Of a stretch of 64,000 bases of DNA, positions 1-7,732 are shown piece by piece. This DNA is from Mycolicibacterium litorale (GTDB lineage: Bacteria > Actinomycetota > Actinomycetes > Mycobacteriales > Mycobacteriaceae), in assembly GCF_014218295.1 (NCBI RefSeq), contig NZ_AP023287.1:1550001-1614000 (forward strand), in the 5' to 3' direction. Each line of letters opens with the position of its first letter. Position 1 is the first letter of the stretch. The position numbers and the translations under genes were made by a program. Under the pieces are notes generated by a model, which ran no database searches, was not told the origin of the DNA, and was given only the letters and a program-made list of their open reading frames with translations.

Positions 1-1
1 C

Positions 2-616
2 AAGACCCTTGCGTGGCGTTTTGCAGTGCAGGGCGAGCCCTTCGGCCCATCTGTTGCTGACGACGACGCCAGAGCTTTATTGCACGCTCGAATTGCGGAA
101 GTGCTTCGACGTGGGCGTGATCGAATCACGGTAGGTCTCGGCGACGCGGTGCTTACAGAAAGCATGCTCAAGCTTCGACGGTCGCCGTTCGCTGTCCGCA
201 AAGAGGCATACCTGAAGTGCCGAACTGAGGACCAGAGGAATTGGTACTCCCACAATGCAACGCTGAATGAGGTTCGCGCGACGCGTTTGCGATATGCGCT
301 GCTTGTGGGTGAACTGTTGGCAGTCGTTGCCGCCTCGGTCGCGTTCGGGCGCGACGAACCGATCGACTTCGCCGGTGTGGTGGCCGCCTTCGTGGCTGGC
401 GGGGCTGCTTGGTTAGCCATCAAGCAGCACTCGCAACTGACTTCGGCCTATCGAGTGGCGGCGGGGGAACTCGCCGTCCAAGCTGACGTACTTCAAAGAG
501 TAGGCGAAACAGAGTGGCCTCAGGCAGTCGCCGACGCGGAGGAGGCAATCAGTCGCGAGCACACCATGTGGCTGGCCAGTAGGGGAGTGGAGCCGCTACC
601 ACCGACGCCGCATTGA
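2..616 (+). CDS. SLATT-domain two-TM membrane protein, 5'-truncated by window edge
   Basis: The frame is open from base 2, and the residues before the GTG at 26 (KTLAWRFAV) fit the family, so the gene begins upstream and only about 204 residues are visible. Seen: a conserved R..YL..R..DQ..WY segment, two adjacent hydrophobic helices (YALLVGELLAVVAASVAF and a second rich in Ala/Val/Gly), then Q..SAYR.AAGEL and a terminal W...V..AE..ISREHTMW.A.R block. This pattern is that of SLATT proteins, which are proposed pore-forming effectors in nucleotide-sensing conflict systems. No sensor or cyclase gene is visible on this side, so a partner, if any, lies to the left. Family call is good; a defence role is inference. 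It sits next to a tRNA-derived scar, which suggests it belongs to an integrated element. Confidence 0.72.
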   Translation, partial: KTLAWRFAVQGEPFGPSVADDDARALLHARIAEVLRRGRDRITVGLGDAVLTESMLKLRRSPFAVRKEAYLKCRTEDQRNWYSHNATLNEVRATRLRYALLVGELLAVVAASVAFGRDEPIDFAGVVAAFVAGGAAWLAIKQHSQLTSAYRVAAGELAVQADVLQRVGETEWPQAVADAEEAISREHTMWLASRGVEPLPPTPH

Positions 617-1435
617 GCGCGGTGAGCCGAGCCGTTGTGGCTTGGCAACGTTAGGCAATACGGCGGCACGCTGGCTGGGGGCCGCGCTCCAGCAAACCCA
701 ATTTGGGAACGGATTTGGGAACAAAACTCTGCGAAACCGCCCGAAATCGGTGAAACGGAGCGACATGCGCTGCACCCGACACCCGATCTGACCTGCGCAA
801 ATGAGACTTAGCGGGACTCCAGAAATCCCCGGAAGCCAGCTCATAACCCAGAGGTCGCAGGTTTGTTCTGTACCCGCTAACAGGGCGTCGGGTAAATCTC
901 TCATCGCGCCAGCGCTGCAGTCACGGGGCCGTAACGAGCGGAATCCCACCGCGAAGCGCCGGCTACGCGGGGGTCTTCGCGCCTCCGAGAAACGCTTCTG
1001 AGGGCTTGCGCCCAGAACGACCTCGCAGGAATCCGCTCAGCAACATAAGAGGCGGGTGCTGTCGCGCCGACACGACGGCGGATCGCCGGTTGGCAGACGG
1101 CAATCTATGCCTATGCAACGATGAAGTCCGCAAAGGACGGCAATCGGTACCGGGAGATCCGGCTGATTCCTGTTCGGGACTGCGTCGACGTGTCCCTTGT
1201 CGTCGATTCGCAACCTCACCTGTCCGCTGTCGCGGCCGAACTGCGCTGCGGTTCAAGTAGCTGGGGCATACGTACGCGGATAGTTCAGCAGCATGGATCC
1301 ACCGACTGTGACCGCGTCGCGTCTCCACGCGCGCTCGGGTGTCTAATCCGCAGCGAACCGATGCTGCAGTAACGCCGCCGCGGCCGATCGCGACACATAG
1401 TGTGCAGTCACGACAAAGAACTTTCTGGGGGAAGC
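617..1435. other. Gene-free stretch, probable element border
   Basis: I find no convincing gene here. Short open frames on both strands lack recognisable domains or ribosome sites. A frame through about 609-789 on the plus strand (ending ...FGNGFGNKTLRNRPK...) stays open into the tRNA scar and might be a decayed 3' end of an integrase, but this is weak. The only identifiable item is the tRNA-fMet fragment at 839-880. Confidence 0.5.
839..880 (+). other. tRNA-fMet 3' fragment, probable attachment-site scar
   Basis: Bases 839-863 read as the anticodon arm, variable loop and start of the T arm of mycobacterial initiator tRNA-Met (GCTCATAACCCAGAGG, then TCGCAGGTT). After that the match decays, although TGTACCCGCTAAC still echoes the 3' acceptor end. 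No 5' half precedes it, so this is not a functional tRNA. Duplicated 3' tRNA ends are the usual footprint of tyrosine-integrase elements. Comparison is from memory of the tRNA sequence. Confidence 0.7.
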
Positions 1436-1957
1436 ATGAAGTTGCGGAGGGCGCTCGCGGTTAAGCGAGCAGCGATTACTACAGGGGTCGCAGTGGCGCT
1501 GTGTTGCGGCTCTGGATGGGTGGTAGCGCCGGTTGCCTCCGCCTCACCAACCGACGACGCTTACTTGGCGGCGATCGAGGCCGACGGCGTCCCAATATTC
1601 GGCCGGGACTATGTCATCGCCCTCGGTCACGCCATATGCGACACGGCACGGCAGAATCCGTCCATGCAGGTCGTTGACTTGGTGCTGGACGTCGTGGGGA
1701 ATGAGAACAAACCGAGTCCATATAGTTTCGACCAGGGCAAGGTGATCGCCAACTCCGCGCTGGCCAACTACTGTCCCGGTGGAACTGCTGGCAGTGTGCC
1801 GGCTGCGCCGGTGATCGCGCCGCCGCCAGTCAACACGCCGTCCACACCGCCCGTGCTGGATGCGCCTAGCGCGAACGTACCCAACATAGGGTGCACATGG
1901 GTCAACGGTTACACCAAGAAAGACGGCACTCGCGTCAGAGGTCACTACAGATGCTGA
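1436..1957 (+). CDS. Secreted DUF732 protein with C-terminal DGT-GHYR motif
   Basis: A 173-residue protein starting at the ATG after a GGGGGAAG ribosome site; an upstream in-frame GTG at 1400 lacks one. It has a basic N-terminus, a hydrophobic signal segment and an ASA cleavage region near residue 37. The mature part, beginning PTDDAYLAAIEADGVPIF, is the DUF732 domain, small helical domains almost confined to mycobacteria and with two conserved cysteines (here in AICDTA and NYCPGG). A proline-rich linker leads to a tail with W.NGY.KKDGT.VRGHYRC, a short motif seen at the end of several exported actinobacterial proteins. Probably envelope-associated; function unknown. Confidence 0.8.
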   Translation: MKLRRALAVKRAAITTGVAVALCCGSGWVVAPVASASPTDDAYLAAIEADGVPIFGRDYVIALGHAICDTARQNPSMQVVDLVLDVVGNENKPSPYSFDQGKVIANSALANYCPGGTAGSVPAAPVIAPPPVNTPSTPPVLDAPSANVPNIGCTWVNGYTKKDGTRVRGHYRC

Positions 1958-2097
1958 GGCATGCTGGTCAGCAGTTTGGTTTCCGCCCTCTGGCGGCCTG
2001 CGAGGTCGTCGAAGTTGGCGCGTCGGAACAACAGCGCGGAGACATCTTCACGTAGTGCCGGCCGCGGGTCCCAGTAAGGCCGCGGGTCCACCAAGTA
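1945..2097 (-). pseudogene. Possible minus-strand 3' gene fragment
   Basis: A frame on the minus strand reads YLVDPRPYWDPRPALRED, then VSALLFRRANFDDLAGR and ends KLLTSMPQHL-stop. It looks more protein-like than the surrounding bases, but it has no start and no family that I recognise. It overlaps the end of the DUF732 gene by 13 bases. I regard it as a possible remnant of a lost gene. Confidence 0.22.
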
Positions 2098-2279
2098 CGT
2101 CCGCGAAGACACGAGCTACGGCTACGCCGTCACTACACACTCCACAGAGGGACGCGACCCTGCGGTACCGCGCATATTGACGCGATTCGCGACCGCTCGC
2201 GAGGGCACAGCGATGCCTCACGACAGTCACCGTCGCCAAAAGACGGGTGCCTAGCCGCCTGCGGATAGATGATTCGAGC
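1958..2279. other. Intergenic stretch without intact gene
   Basis: Apart from the possible minus-strand fragment that ends in it, I see no gene, tRNA or strong inverted repeat here. Confidence 0.4.
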
Positions 2280-3059
2280 GTGAAAACTCGAAGCCTCGAC
2301 GAGATCCGCGGCGCGCTGGAGCACTGCTACGACGCATTCGACGTGCTGTGCACCGACCTCAGCGGTGACGAGTGGCAGGCTCAGTCACTGTGCCCGGACT
2401 GGAACGCGCGCGGCGTCGTCGACCACGTCACCAGCATCGAGGCCGTCATGGCCGGGTGGCTGCCCGACGACGACCAGACACCACCGCCGTTCGAGCGCGC
2501 CGGCGAGTTCCTCGCCGACGAGACTCCGTACGTCGACAAGGTGCATGGTGTCTACGACCGTCGGCGTCGTGATCTGGCCGCCTTGACGGACGACGACCTG
2601 GCCCGGCCGTCCTGGATGCCCGTCGGCCCCGGCACGTACGGTCGCTTCCTGGCGATCCGCGTTTTTGACTTCTGGGTGCATGAACGCGACATCACCACCC
2701 CGCTCGGCCGCGAGACCGACGACGGCGGCGTCGCGGCGGAGATCGCATTGGAACAGGTGGAGAACTCGATCGGCTACATCGTCGGCAAGAGGGTGGGCTT
2801 GCCGAACGGCAAGAGCCTCACGTTCGACCTCACCGGCCCACTCACCCGGGCAATCCACGTCGTCGTCGACGGACGGGCCGCGCGTGTCGACCACCTCGAC
2901 AACCCCGACGTCACCGTGACGACCGACTCCACGACGTTCATCCAGCTCGCCTGTGGCCGCATCGACCCGCAGGATCAGATCGACTCCGGTGCGATCAGCT
3001 GGACGGGTGACGACGAGCTCGGCGATCGCGCCGCCCGCAACCTGAGGTTCACGATGTGA
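2280..3059 (+). CDS. Mycothiol-dependent maleylpyruvate isomerase family protein
   Basis: A protein of about 259 residues from the GTG at 2280; a GTG at 2247 is also in frame and neither has a strong ribosome site. The N-terminal half is a DinB-like four-helix bundle typical of mycothiol-dependent enzymes: CPDWNARGVVDHVTSIEAVM carries the first metal-binding His and Glu, and DFWVHERDI the last His. The C-terminal half is the SCP2-like beta domain of this family. Such proteins act as mycothiol-dependent isomerases or S-transferases in the cytosol; the true substrate here is unknown. Its last bases overlap the start of the following DsbA-like pseudogene, so the two were probably one transcript. 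Confidence 0.82.
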   Translation: MKTRSLDEIRGALEHCYDAFDVLCTDLSGDEWQAQSLCPDWNARGVVDHVTSIEAVMAGWLPDDDQTPPPFERAGEFLADETPYVDKVHGVYDRRRRDLAALTDDDLARPSWMPVGPGTYGRFLAIRVFDFWVHERDITTPLGRETDDGGVAAEIALEQVENSIGYIVGKRVGLPNGKSLTFDLTGPLTRAIHVVVDGRAARVDHLDNPDVTVTTDSTTFIQLACGRIDPQDQIDSGAISWTGDDELGDRAARNLRFTM

Positions 3060-3475
3060 CCAATTACCGTGCCTCCGTTGACTTCCACTTCGACGTCATG
3101 TGTCCGTTCGCCTACCAGACATCGCGGTGGGTCCGCTCAGTGCGCGACGAGACCGGCCTCCAGGTGAACTGGCGCTTCTTCAGTCTCGAGGAGATCAACC
3201 GGCAGGAGGGCAAGAAGCATCCGTGGGAGTGGGAGTGGTCCTACGGCTGGGTCGATGAAGCGCATCGGCGCGTTGCTGGGCCGGCAGTCGATGGACGACG
3301 TCGACGCCTGGTACGAGTGGCGTGGACGGAGTTCCGGCACCTCTATGAGCTGCAGCGTCCGAAGAGCTCGGCTGACCAGCAGGCGATCGCCACTACGTTC
3401 CGTCCGTACCTCGAGGCCAGGGACTGGGTATCGATCAACCGCGGCAAGGTGGTCAGCTTCGACGAGCTGAGTTGA
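3056..3475 (+). pseudogene. DsbA/FrnE-like thioredoxin-fold protein, frameshifted
   Basis: The first 60 residues (DFHFDVMCPFAYQTSRW, then NWRFFSLEEINRQEGKKHPW and SYGW) are a DsbA/FrnE-type oxidoreductase start with a degenerate CPFAY active site. At about 3250 the expected continuation, SMKRIGALLGRQSMDD, lies one frame over: a single extra G in CTGGGTCG breaks the frame. A second shift near 3315-3325 returns to the first frame and gives WTEFRHLYELQRPKSS to a stop. The product is about 139 residues, against more than 200 for the family. It overlaps the isomerase gene by four bases, so it was once a translationally coupled partner. Confidence 0.7.
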
Positions 3476-3493
3476 GCGGCCGGATCACTCGCG

Positions 3494-5971
3494 TCAAGCC
3501 GGTGGCGCCGGCGGTGGCGCCGGCGGTGGCGGTGGCGCCAGCCACGGCAGCACTATCGGCGGCAGTCCAGGGATCTCGACGACGTTCGGGGGCGGCGGGG
3601 GCGGTGCCTGCCCTGGAGGCGGCGCGCTGGGAGCGGAGGGCGTGCTTCGGGGAGGCGGCTGGTACACCGGCGGGGGGACGTACCCGGTGCTTGTGTTGAT
3701 CGTGATGATCGTGCCGGGAATGGTCCTGCCCCTCGGAGTCGTGCCGACGACGCTGCCCTTCGCGGCGGAGCTGTACACCGCAGTCGGTTCGGCTGCGACC
3801 TGAAAGCCAGCCTCCGACAGTTTCTTTCGTGCTTCATCGAGCTTCAGTCCGGCCACGCTTGGTACCTGGCCGCCGGGGCCACCGTCGACGTATCGCGGAT
3901 CGGTGGGGGGCATGGCGATCGGGCCGAAGTCGGTGGCGATCGGCTTCATCGCCGTGAACCAGGTGCGGGCCGGTTCGGTTCCGCCGTACAGGTCTCCGTC
4001 ACTGCACTCGCGCAGCGGGCTCGAGCACAGACCGGACGGAGTCGGGGAGTCGTTGAAGATGTAATTCGCGGCGGCGTACTGATTGGTGAACCCGAGGAAT
4101 GCCGAGGACCGGTGCGACTCGGTGGTACCGGTCTTGCCCGACATCGGCAGATCCCATCCGACCGAACCCGCCGCGCCGGTGGCGGTTCCGCCGGTGTGGT
4201 CCGTGCCCAACGCATTGGCCATCGTGTTGGCGAGCCCTTCGGGGACGGCCTGCTCGCATGGCGCCGCCGCGAGGGTCACCTCATCGCCGTTGCGGTCGAA
4301 GACCTTGTCGATCGGGCTGGGCGGGCACCAGACTCCGCCCGAGGCCAACGTCGCAGCCACGTTGGACAATTCGAGCGCGTTGAGCTGTAGCGGGCCGAGT
4401 GTGAACGATCCGAGATTCTCCCGCTTGACCCAATCGGCGATGCTCTCGTTGGTCTCAGGGTCGTACACGCGGGCGGTTCCCGGCTCGGCGTACGACCGCA
4501 GCCCGAGGCGGACCGCCATGTCGATCGCGCGGGGCACACCGATCTGGGAGATCAGTTTGGCGAATGCGGTGTTGGGTGACTTCGCCAGCGCATCGGTCAC
4601 GTTCATCTGACCGGCGTACGGGGAGGCGTTCTTCACACACCAGGTCTTCGCCGGGCATCCGGGTTCGGTGCTGTCGCCGAGGCCGGTGGCCCGGAATGAC
4701 GCCGGCACATCGAGGGTGACGTTGATACCCATCCCCATCTCCAGCGCCGCCGCCGTGGTGAAGATCTTGAAGATCGAGCCGGCGCCGTCGCCGACGAGAG
4801 AGAACGGCTGCGGCTGCACCGTCTGGGCGGCGTTGGCGTCCAGCCCGTAGCTGCGACTGTCCGCCATCGCGACGAGGCGGTGCGCGTCCTTCCCGGGTCT
4901 GATCACGCTCATCACGCTGGCGACGCCGACGGCGGTGGGGTCGGCGAATCGATCGACGGCGTTCTTGACGCTGCCCTGGACCTTCGGGTCGAGGGTGGTG
5001 CGGATCAGGTAGCCGTTGCGGGCCACGTCCTGCACACTCAGACCCGCCCCGGCCAGGTACTGCAGCGCGTACTCGCAGAAGAACGCGCGATCACCCGCGG
5101 CGATGCATCCCTGCGGCAGCGCCGCGGGTCGCGGCAGTATGCCCAGCGGTGCGGACTTGGCGGCGCGGAGCTCGTCTGCCTTGTCGGGCAGGTTCTCGAT
5201 CATGGTGTTGAGCACCACGTTGCGCCGTTGCAACGCGGCATCGGGGTAGATGTACGGGTCCAGCGAGCTGGGGGAGCGGACCATCCCGGCCAACAGCGCA
5301 GCCTGCTGCCAGTTGAGGTCGCTGGCATCGATGCCGAAATAGGTCTTCGCGGCGTCCTGAACACCGAACGCGCCGTTGCCGAACGACACCAGGTTCAGGT
5401 AGCGCGCCAGGATCTCCGACTTGGGGAGTGCGACGTCCATGGCCAGGGCCGCCCGGATCTCGCGGATTTTGCGGGCCGGGGTGTTCTCCACCGCCGTGCG
5501 CCGGTCCGCGCTGGTCTGTGCCTTCACCAGGAGGTTGAAGTTCTTGACGTACTGCTGCTCGAGCGTCGACCCGCCCCGGGTGGCTTCGGCCCCCCGCAGA
5601 TAACCCGCCAGGCCGGTCAGGGTGCCCTGCCAATCGACGCCGTTGTGCTCACTGAAACGCTTGTCCTCGATCGAGATGATCGCCAGTTTCATCGTGTCGG
5701 CGATCCGATTGCTGGGAACCACCCAGCGGCGCTGCTCGTACAGCCATGCGATGGGGTTCCCTGCTTCGTCCACCATGGTGGAGACGAGCGGCGCCGCGCC
5801 CTCGAGCAGTTGGTCGAATTCCTCAGTGGCCGAGTCGGACACGCGGATGAACGCCGTCCCGGCGCCGCCGACGAACGGGAACATCAACGCCGCCGCGAGC
5901 AGCCCGGCGGCGAGGCAGCAGCCCGCCAGCCTGGCGAGCGCTTCCCGCTTTGCCCGGCGCTGGTCGCGCAT
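3494..5971 (-). CDS. ponA2: Class A penicillin-binding protein PonA2-like, PASTA domain
   Basis: An 825-residue bifunctional peptidoglycan synthase. A short basic cytoplasmic tail is followed by one membrane anchor (about residues 13-40). The glycosyltransferase domain has EDKRFSEHNGVD (catalytic Glu102) and GGSTLEQQ (133-140). The transpeptidase domain has SIFK (nucleophile Ser399), SPN (465-467) and KTG (613-615). One PASTA repeat covers about 702-763, then a Pro-rich tail to the end. Length and order match mycobacterial PonA2, which polymerises and crosslinks cell-wall glycan. The usual PonA2 neighbour whiB4 is absent, so this may be an extra paralogue. All motifs are intact. Confidence 0.93.
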   Translation of the reverse strand: MRDQRRAKREALARLAGCCLAAGLLAAALMFPFVGGAGTAFIRVSDSATEEFDQLLEGAAPLVSTMVDEAGNPIAWLYEQRRWVVPSNRIADTMKLAIISIEDKRFSEHNGVDWQGTLTGLAGYLRGAEATRGGSTLEQQYVKNFNLLVKAQTSADRRTAVENTPARKIREIRAALAMDVALPKSEILARYLNLVSFGNGAFGVQDAAKTYFGIDASDLNWQQAALLAGMVRSPSSLDPYIYPDAALQRRNVVLNTMIENLPDKADELRAAKSAPLGILPRPAALPQGCIAAGDRAFFCEYALQYLAGAGLSVQDVARNGYLIRTTLDPKVQGSVKNAVDRFADPTAVGVASVMSVIRPGKDAHRLVAMADSRSYGLDANAAQTVQPQPFSLVGDGAGSIFKIFTTAAALEMGMGINVTLDVPASFRATGLGDSTEPGCPAKTWCVKNASPYAGQMNVTDALAKSPNTAFAKLISQIGVPRAIDMAVRLGLRSYAEPGTARVYDPETNESIADWVKRENLGSFTLGPLQLNALELSNVAATLASGGVWCPPSPIDKVFDRNGDEVTLAAAPCEQAVPEGLANTMANALGTDHTGGTATGAAGSVGWDLPMSGKTGTTESHRSSAFLGFTNQYAAANYIFNDSPTPSGLCSSPLRECSDGDLYGGTEPARTWFTAMKPIATDFGPIAMPPTDPRYVDGGPGGQVPSVAGLKLDEARKKLSEAGFQVAAEPTAVYSSAAKGSVVGTTPRGRTIPGTIITINTSTGYVPPPVYQPPPRSTPSAPSAPPPGQAPPPPPPNVVEIPGLPPIVLPWLAPPPPPAPPPAPPA

Positions 5972-6118
5972 AGCGCCAGCTTAGGACGGTTCACGGGACC
6001 TGACAGCGGATTGCGGAGGTCCATCGGTGTCACAATCGACGTCGGGACTCGGGCCCGTGGGGCCGGAGACCGGTTGGGCTCCACTCTGACCTCGACACGC
6101 TGACAGCGACGTGCCGCG

Positions 6119-6337
6119 CATCCGGTCGGCGTCCGCCCGTATCGCGAGCACCTCAACCAGGGCCTGGAGTTGATGATCGACGGCCCTGCGCTGCGCTGGG
6201 GGATCCCCATCGACCGCGTCGAGATCAAGGACGTGGTTCTGCCCGACTTCATGAAGCGCTCGGACACCGACGGTCAGGCTGCGCTGACGGCGTCGCTTTC
6301 GGGGCATATCGTCTGCACCGACGCAGTCTCCACGTGA
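6119..6337 (+). pseudogene. SPFH/slipin (stomatin-like) gene fragment
   Basis: A plus-strand frame reads REHLNQGLELMIDGPALRWG then IPIDRVEIKDVVLPDFMKRS, which is the signature end of the SPFH domain (WG...VEIKDV.LP..M.R). It then runs into unrelated sequence and stops at 6335-6337. Only about 50 of some 250 residues remain, with no start codon or ribosome site. A broken membrane-scaffold gene lying antisense between ponA2 and the monooxygenase. Confidence 0.6.
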
Positions 6338-6377
6338 GGCCGAACTGGCGATCTGACCGCCGCAAACCCTGGCAGCT

Positions 6378-7691
6378 TCAGAATTCCCGAAGCGTCTCAC
6401 GCAGAGTCTTCTGCGTGTACTCGGTGCGCACGACGCCGCGCCGCTGCAGTTCGGGCACCAGACCGTCGGTGACCTCGATGACGTGTCTGCGGCTCACCCC
6501 TTGGTTGTGCAGCGTGATGAGGAAACCGTCTCCGCCGACCTCATCCATCAGCCATTCCATCTCATCGGCCACGGCCGACGGCGTACCGATCAGCGGATAG
6601 GACGACGAGAACTCGGCGGATTCGTAGACGAGTTCCCGCAGCGTCTTGCCCGACCCGGGCTGCTGGAACTTGTCGAGTGAGCCCTGCTCGCCATTGGTGG
6701 TCAGATGCGGCAGCGGCGCGTCGAGGTCGAACTGAGCGAAGTCGATGTCGGTGATCGACGAGAGCAGCGACAGCGACTGTTCGGCGAACGCCTGCGAGGT
6801 GACCATCCGCTCGCGCCGCCCCAGCGCCTCTTCGGTGGTCTCGCCCAGCGTCGGGACCACGAGGTACATGACCTTGACCTCGTCGGGATTGCGGCCCTGC
6901 GCGGCCGCGCGGCCACGGATGTCCTCGCGGTAGGCACGCATCCCGTCGACCCCGTCGGCGAGCGTGATGATCGCGTCGGCGTGCGTGGCCGCGAAGTCAC
7001 GTCCACGCGGCGACCCGCCGGCCTGCAGGAAGGTCGGTCGGCCCTGCGGGGACGGCGCGGTGTTGAGCGGCCCGCGGCACTTGTAGTACTTGCCGTGGAA
7101 GTTGATCTCGTGCACTTTCGTGAAGTCGGTGTGCACACCGCGCTCGCGGTCGATGACGACCGCGTCCGGTTCCCAGGAATCCCACAGCTGATAAACCACG
7201 TCCATGTACTCGTCGGCCATGGCGTAGCGGTCCTCCCGCGGCGGAAGCGCGTCCAGACCGAAATTCTGCGCAGCCGCGTTCTCGGCACTGGTCACGATGT
7301 TCCAGCCGAACCGTCCGTGCGAGATGTGGTCGATGGTCGAGCACAACCGAGCCAACAGGAACGGTGGATATCCCAGCGTCGACAGCGTCGCCACGACCCC
7401 GAGATGCTGTGTGGAGGCACTGATCAACGTCGCCAAGGGTGCCGGATCATGCTTGGGCACCATGCCGACCGCGTGTTTGAGCACGGCCTCCTTGGTGCCC
7501 CCGAAGGCCTCGGAGACGGCCAGTTTGTCCTCCATCATGATGAAGTCGAAACCGGCACGCTCCAGATTCTTGGCCATCTCGACGTAGAACTGGCCGTCCC
7601 ACGGTGCGCCGCCGCCCTGCTCGAACGGGCCGGTCCACATGTCGGCGGTGAAATTCATGAACCAGCCGAGATGAAACTTCTTGTCTTTCAC
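6378..7691 (-). CDS. NtaA/SnaA/DszA-family FMN-dependent monooxygenase
   Basis: A 437-residue flavin monooxygenase of the bacterial luciferase superfamily, started at the GTG giving VKDKKFHLGWFMNF, which matches the usual family N-terminus. Seen: MEDKLAVSEAFGG, HLGVVATLSTLGYPPFLLAR, GRFGWNIVTS, HGKYYKCRGPLN and a C-terminal GTPSAVADEMEWL block, all typical of NtaA/SnaA/DszA enzymes that use FMNH2 from a separate reductase to oxidise amino-polycarboxylates, sulfones or similar compounds. No flavin reductase is adjacent. It lies 41 bases behind the permease on the same strand and is probably co-transcribed with it under the LacI-type regulator. Substrate unknown. Confidence 0.88.
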   Translation of the reverse strand: MKDKKFHLGWFMNFTADMWTGPFEQGGGAPWDGQFYVEMAKNLERAGFDFIMMEDKLAVSEAFGGTKEAVLKHAVGMVPKHDPAPLATLISASTQHLGVVATLSTLGYPPFLLARLCSTIDHISHGRFGWNIVTSAENAAAQNFGLDALPPREDRYAMADEYMDVVYQLWDSWEPDAVVIDRERGVHTDFTKVHEINFHGKYYKCRGPLNTAPSPQGRPTFLQAGGSPRGRDFAATHADAIITLADGVDGMRAYREDIRGRAAAQGRNPDEVKVMYLVVPTLGETTEEALGRRERMVTSQAFAEQSLSLLSSITDIDFAQFDLDAPLPHLTTNGEQGSLDKFQQPGSGKTLRELVYESAEFSSSYPLIGTPSAVADEMEWLMDEVGGDGFLITLHNQGVSRRHVIEVTDGLVPELQRRGVVRTEYTQKTLRETLREF

Positions 7692-7732
7692 CGGAGAATC
7701 ACTACTTTCTCGATAGTTGTACTGTTCGACGG

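Noticed and set aside
839..880. Functional tRNA-fMet gene
   Set aside because: There is no 5' acceptor or D arm, and the T loop and acceptor end are degenerate.
801..1372. Several short open frames in the left gene-free region
   Set aside because: They overlap on both strands, lack ribosome sites and show no domain.
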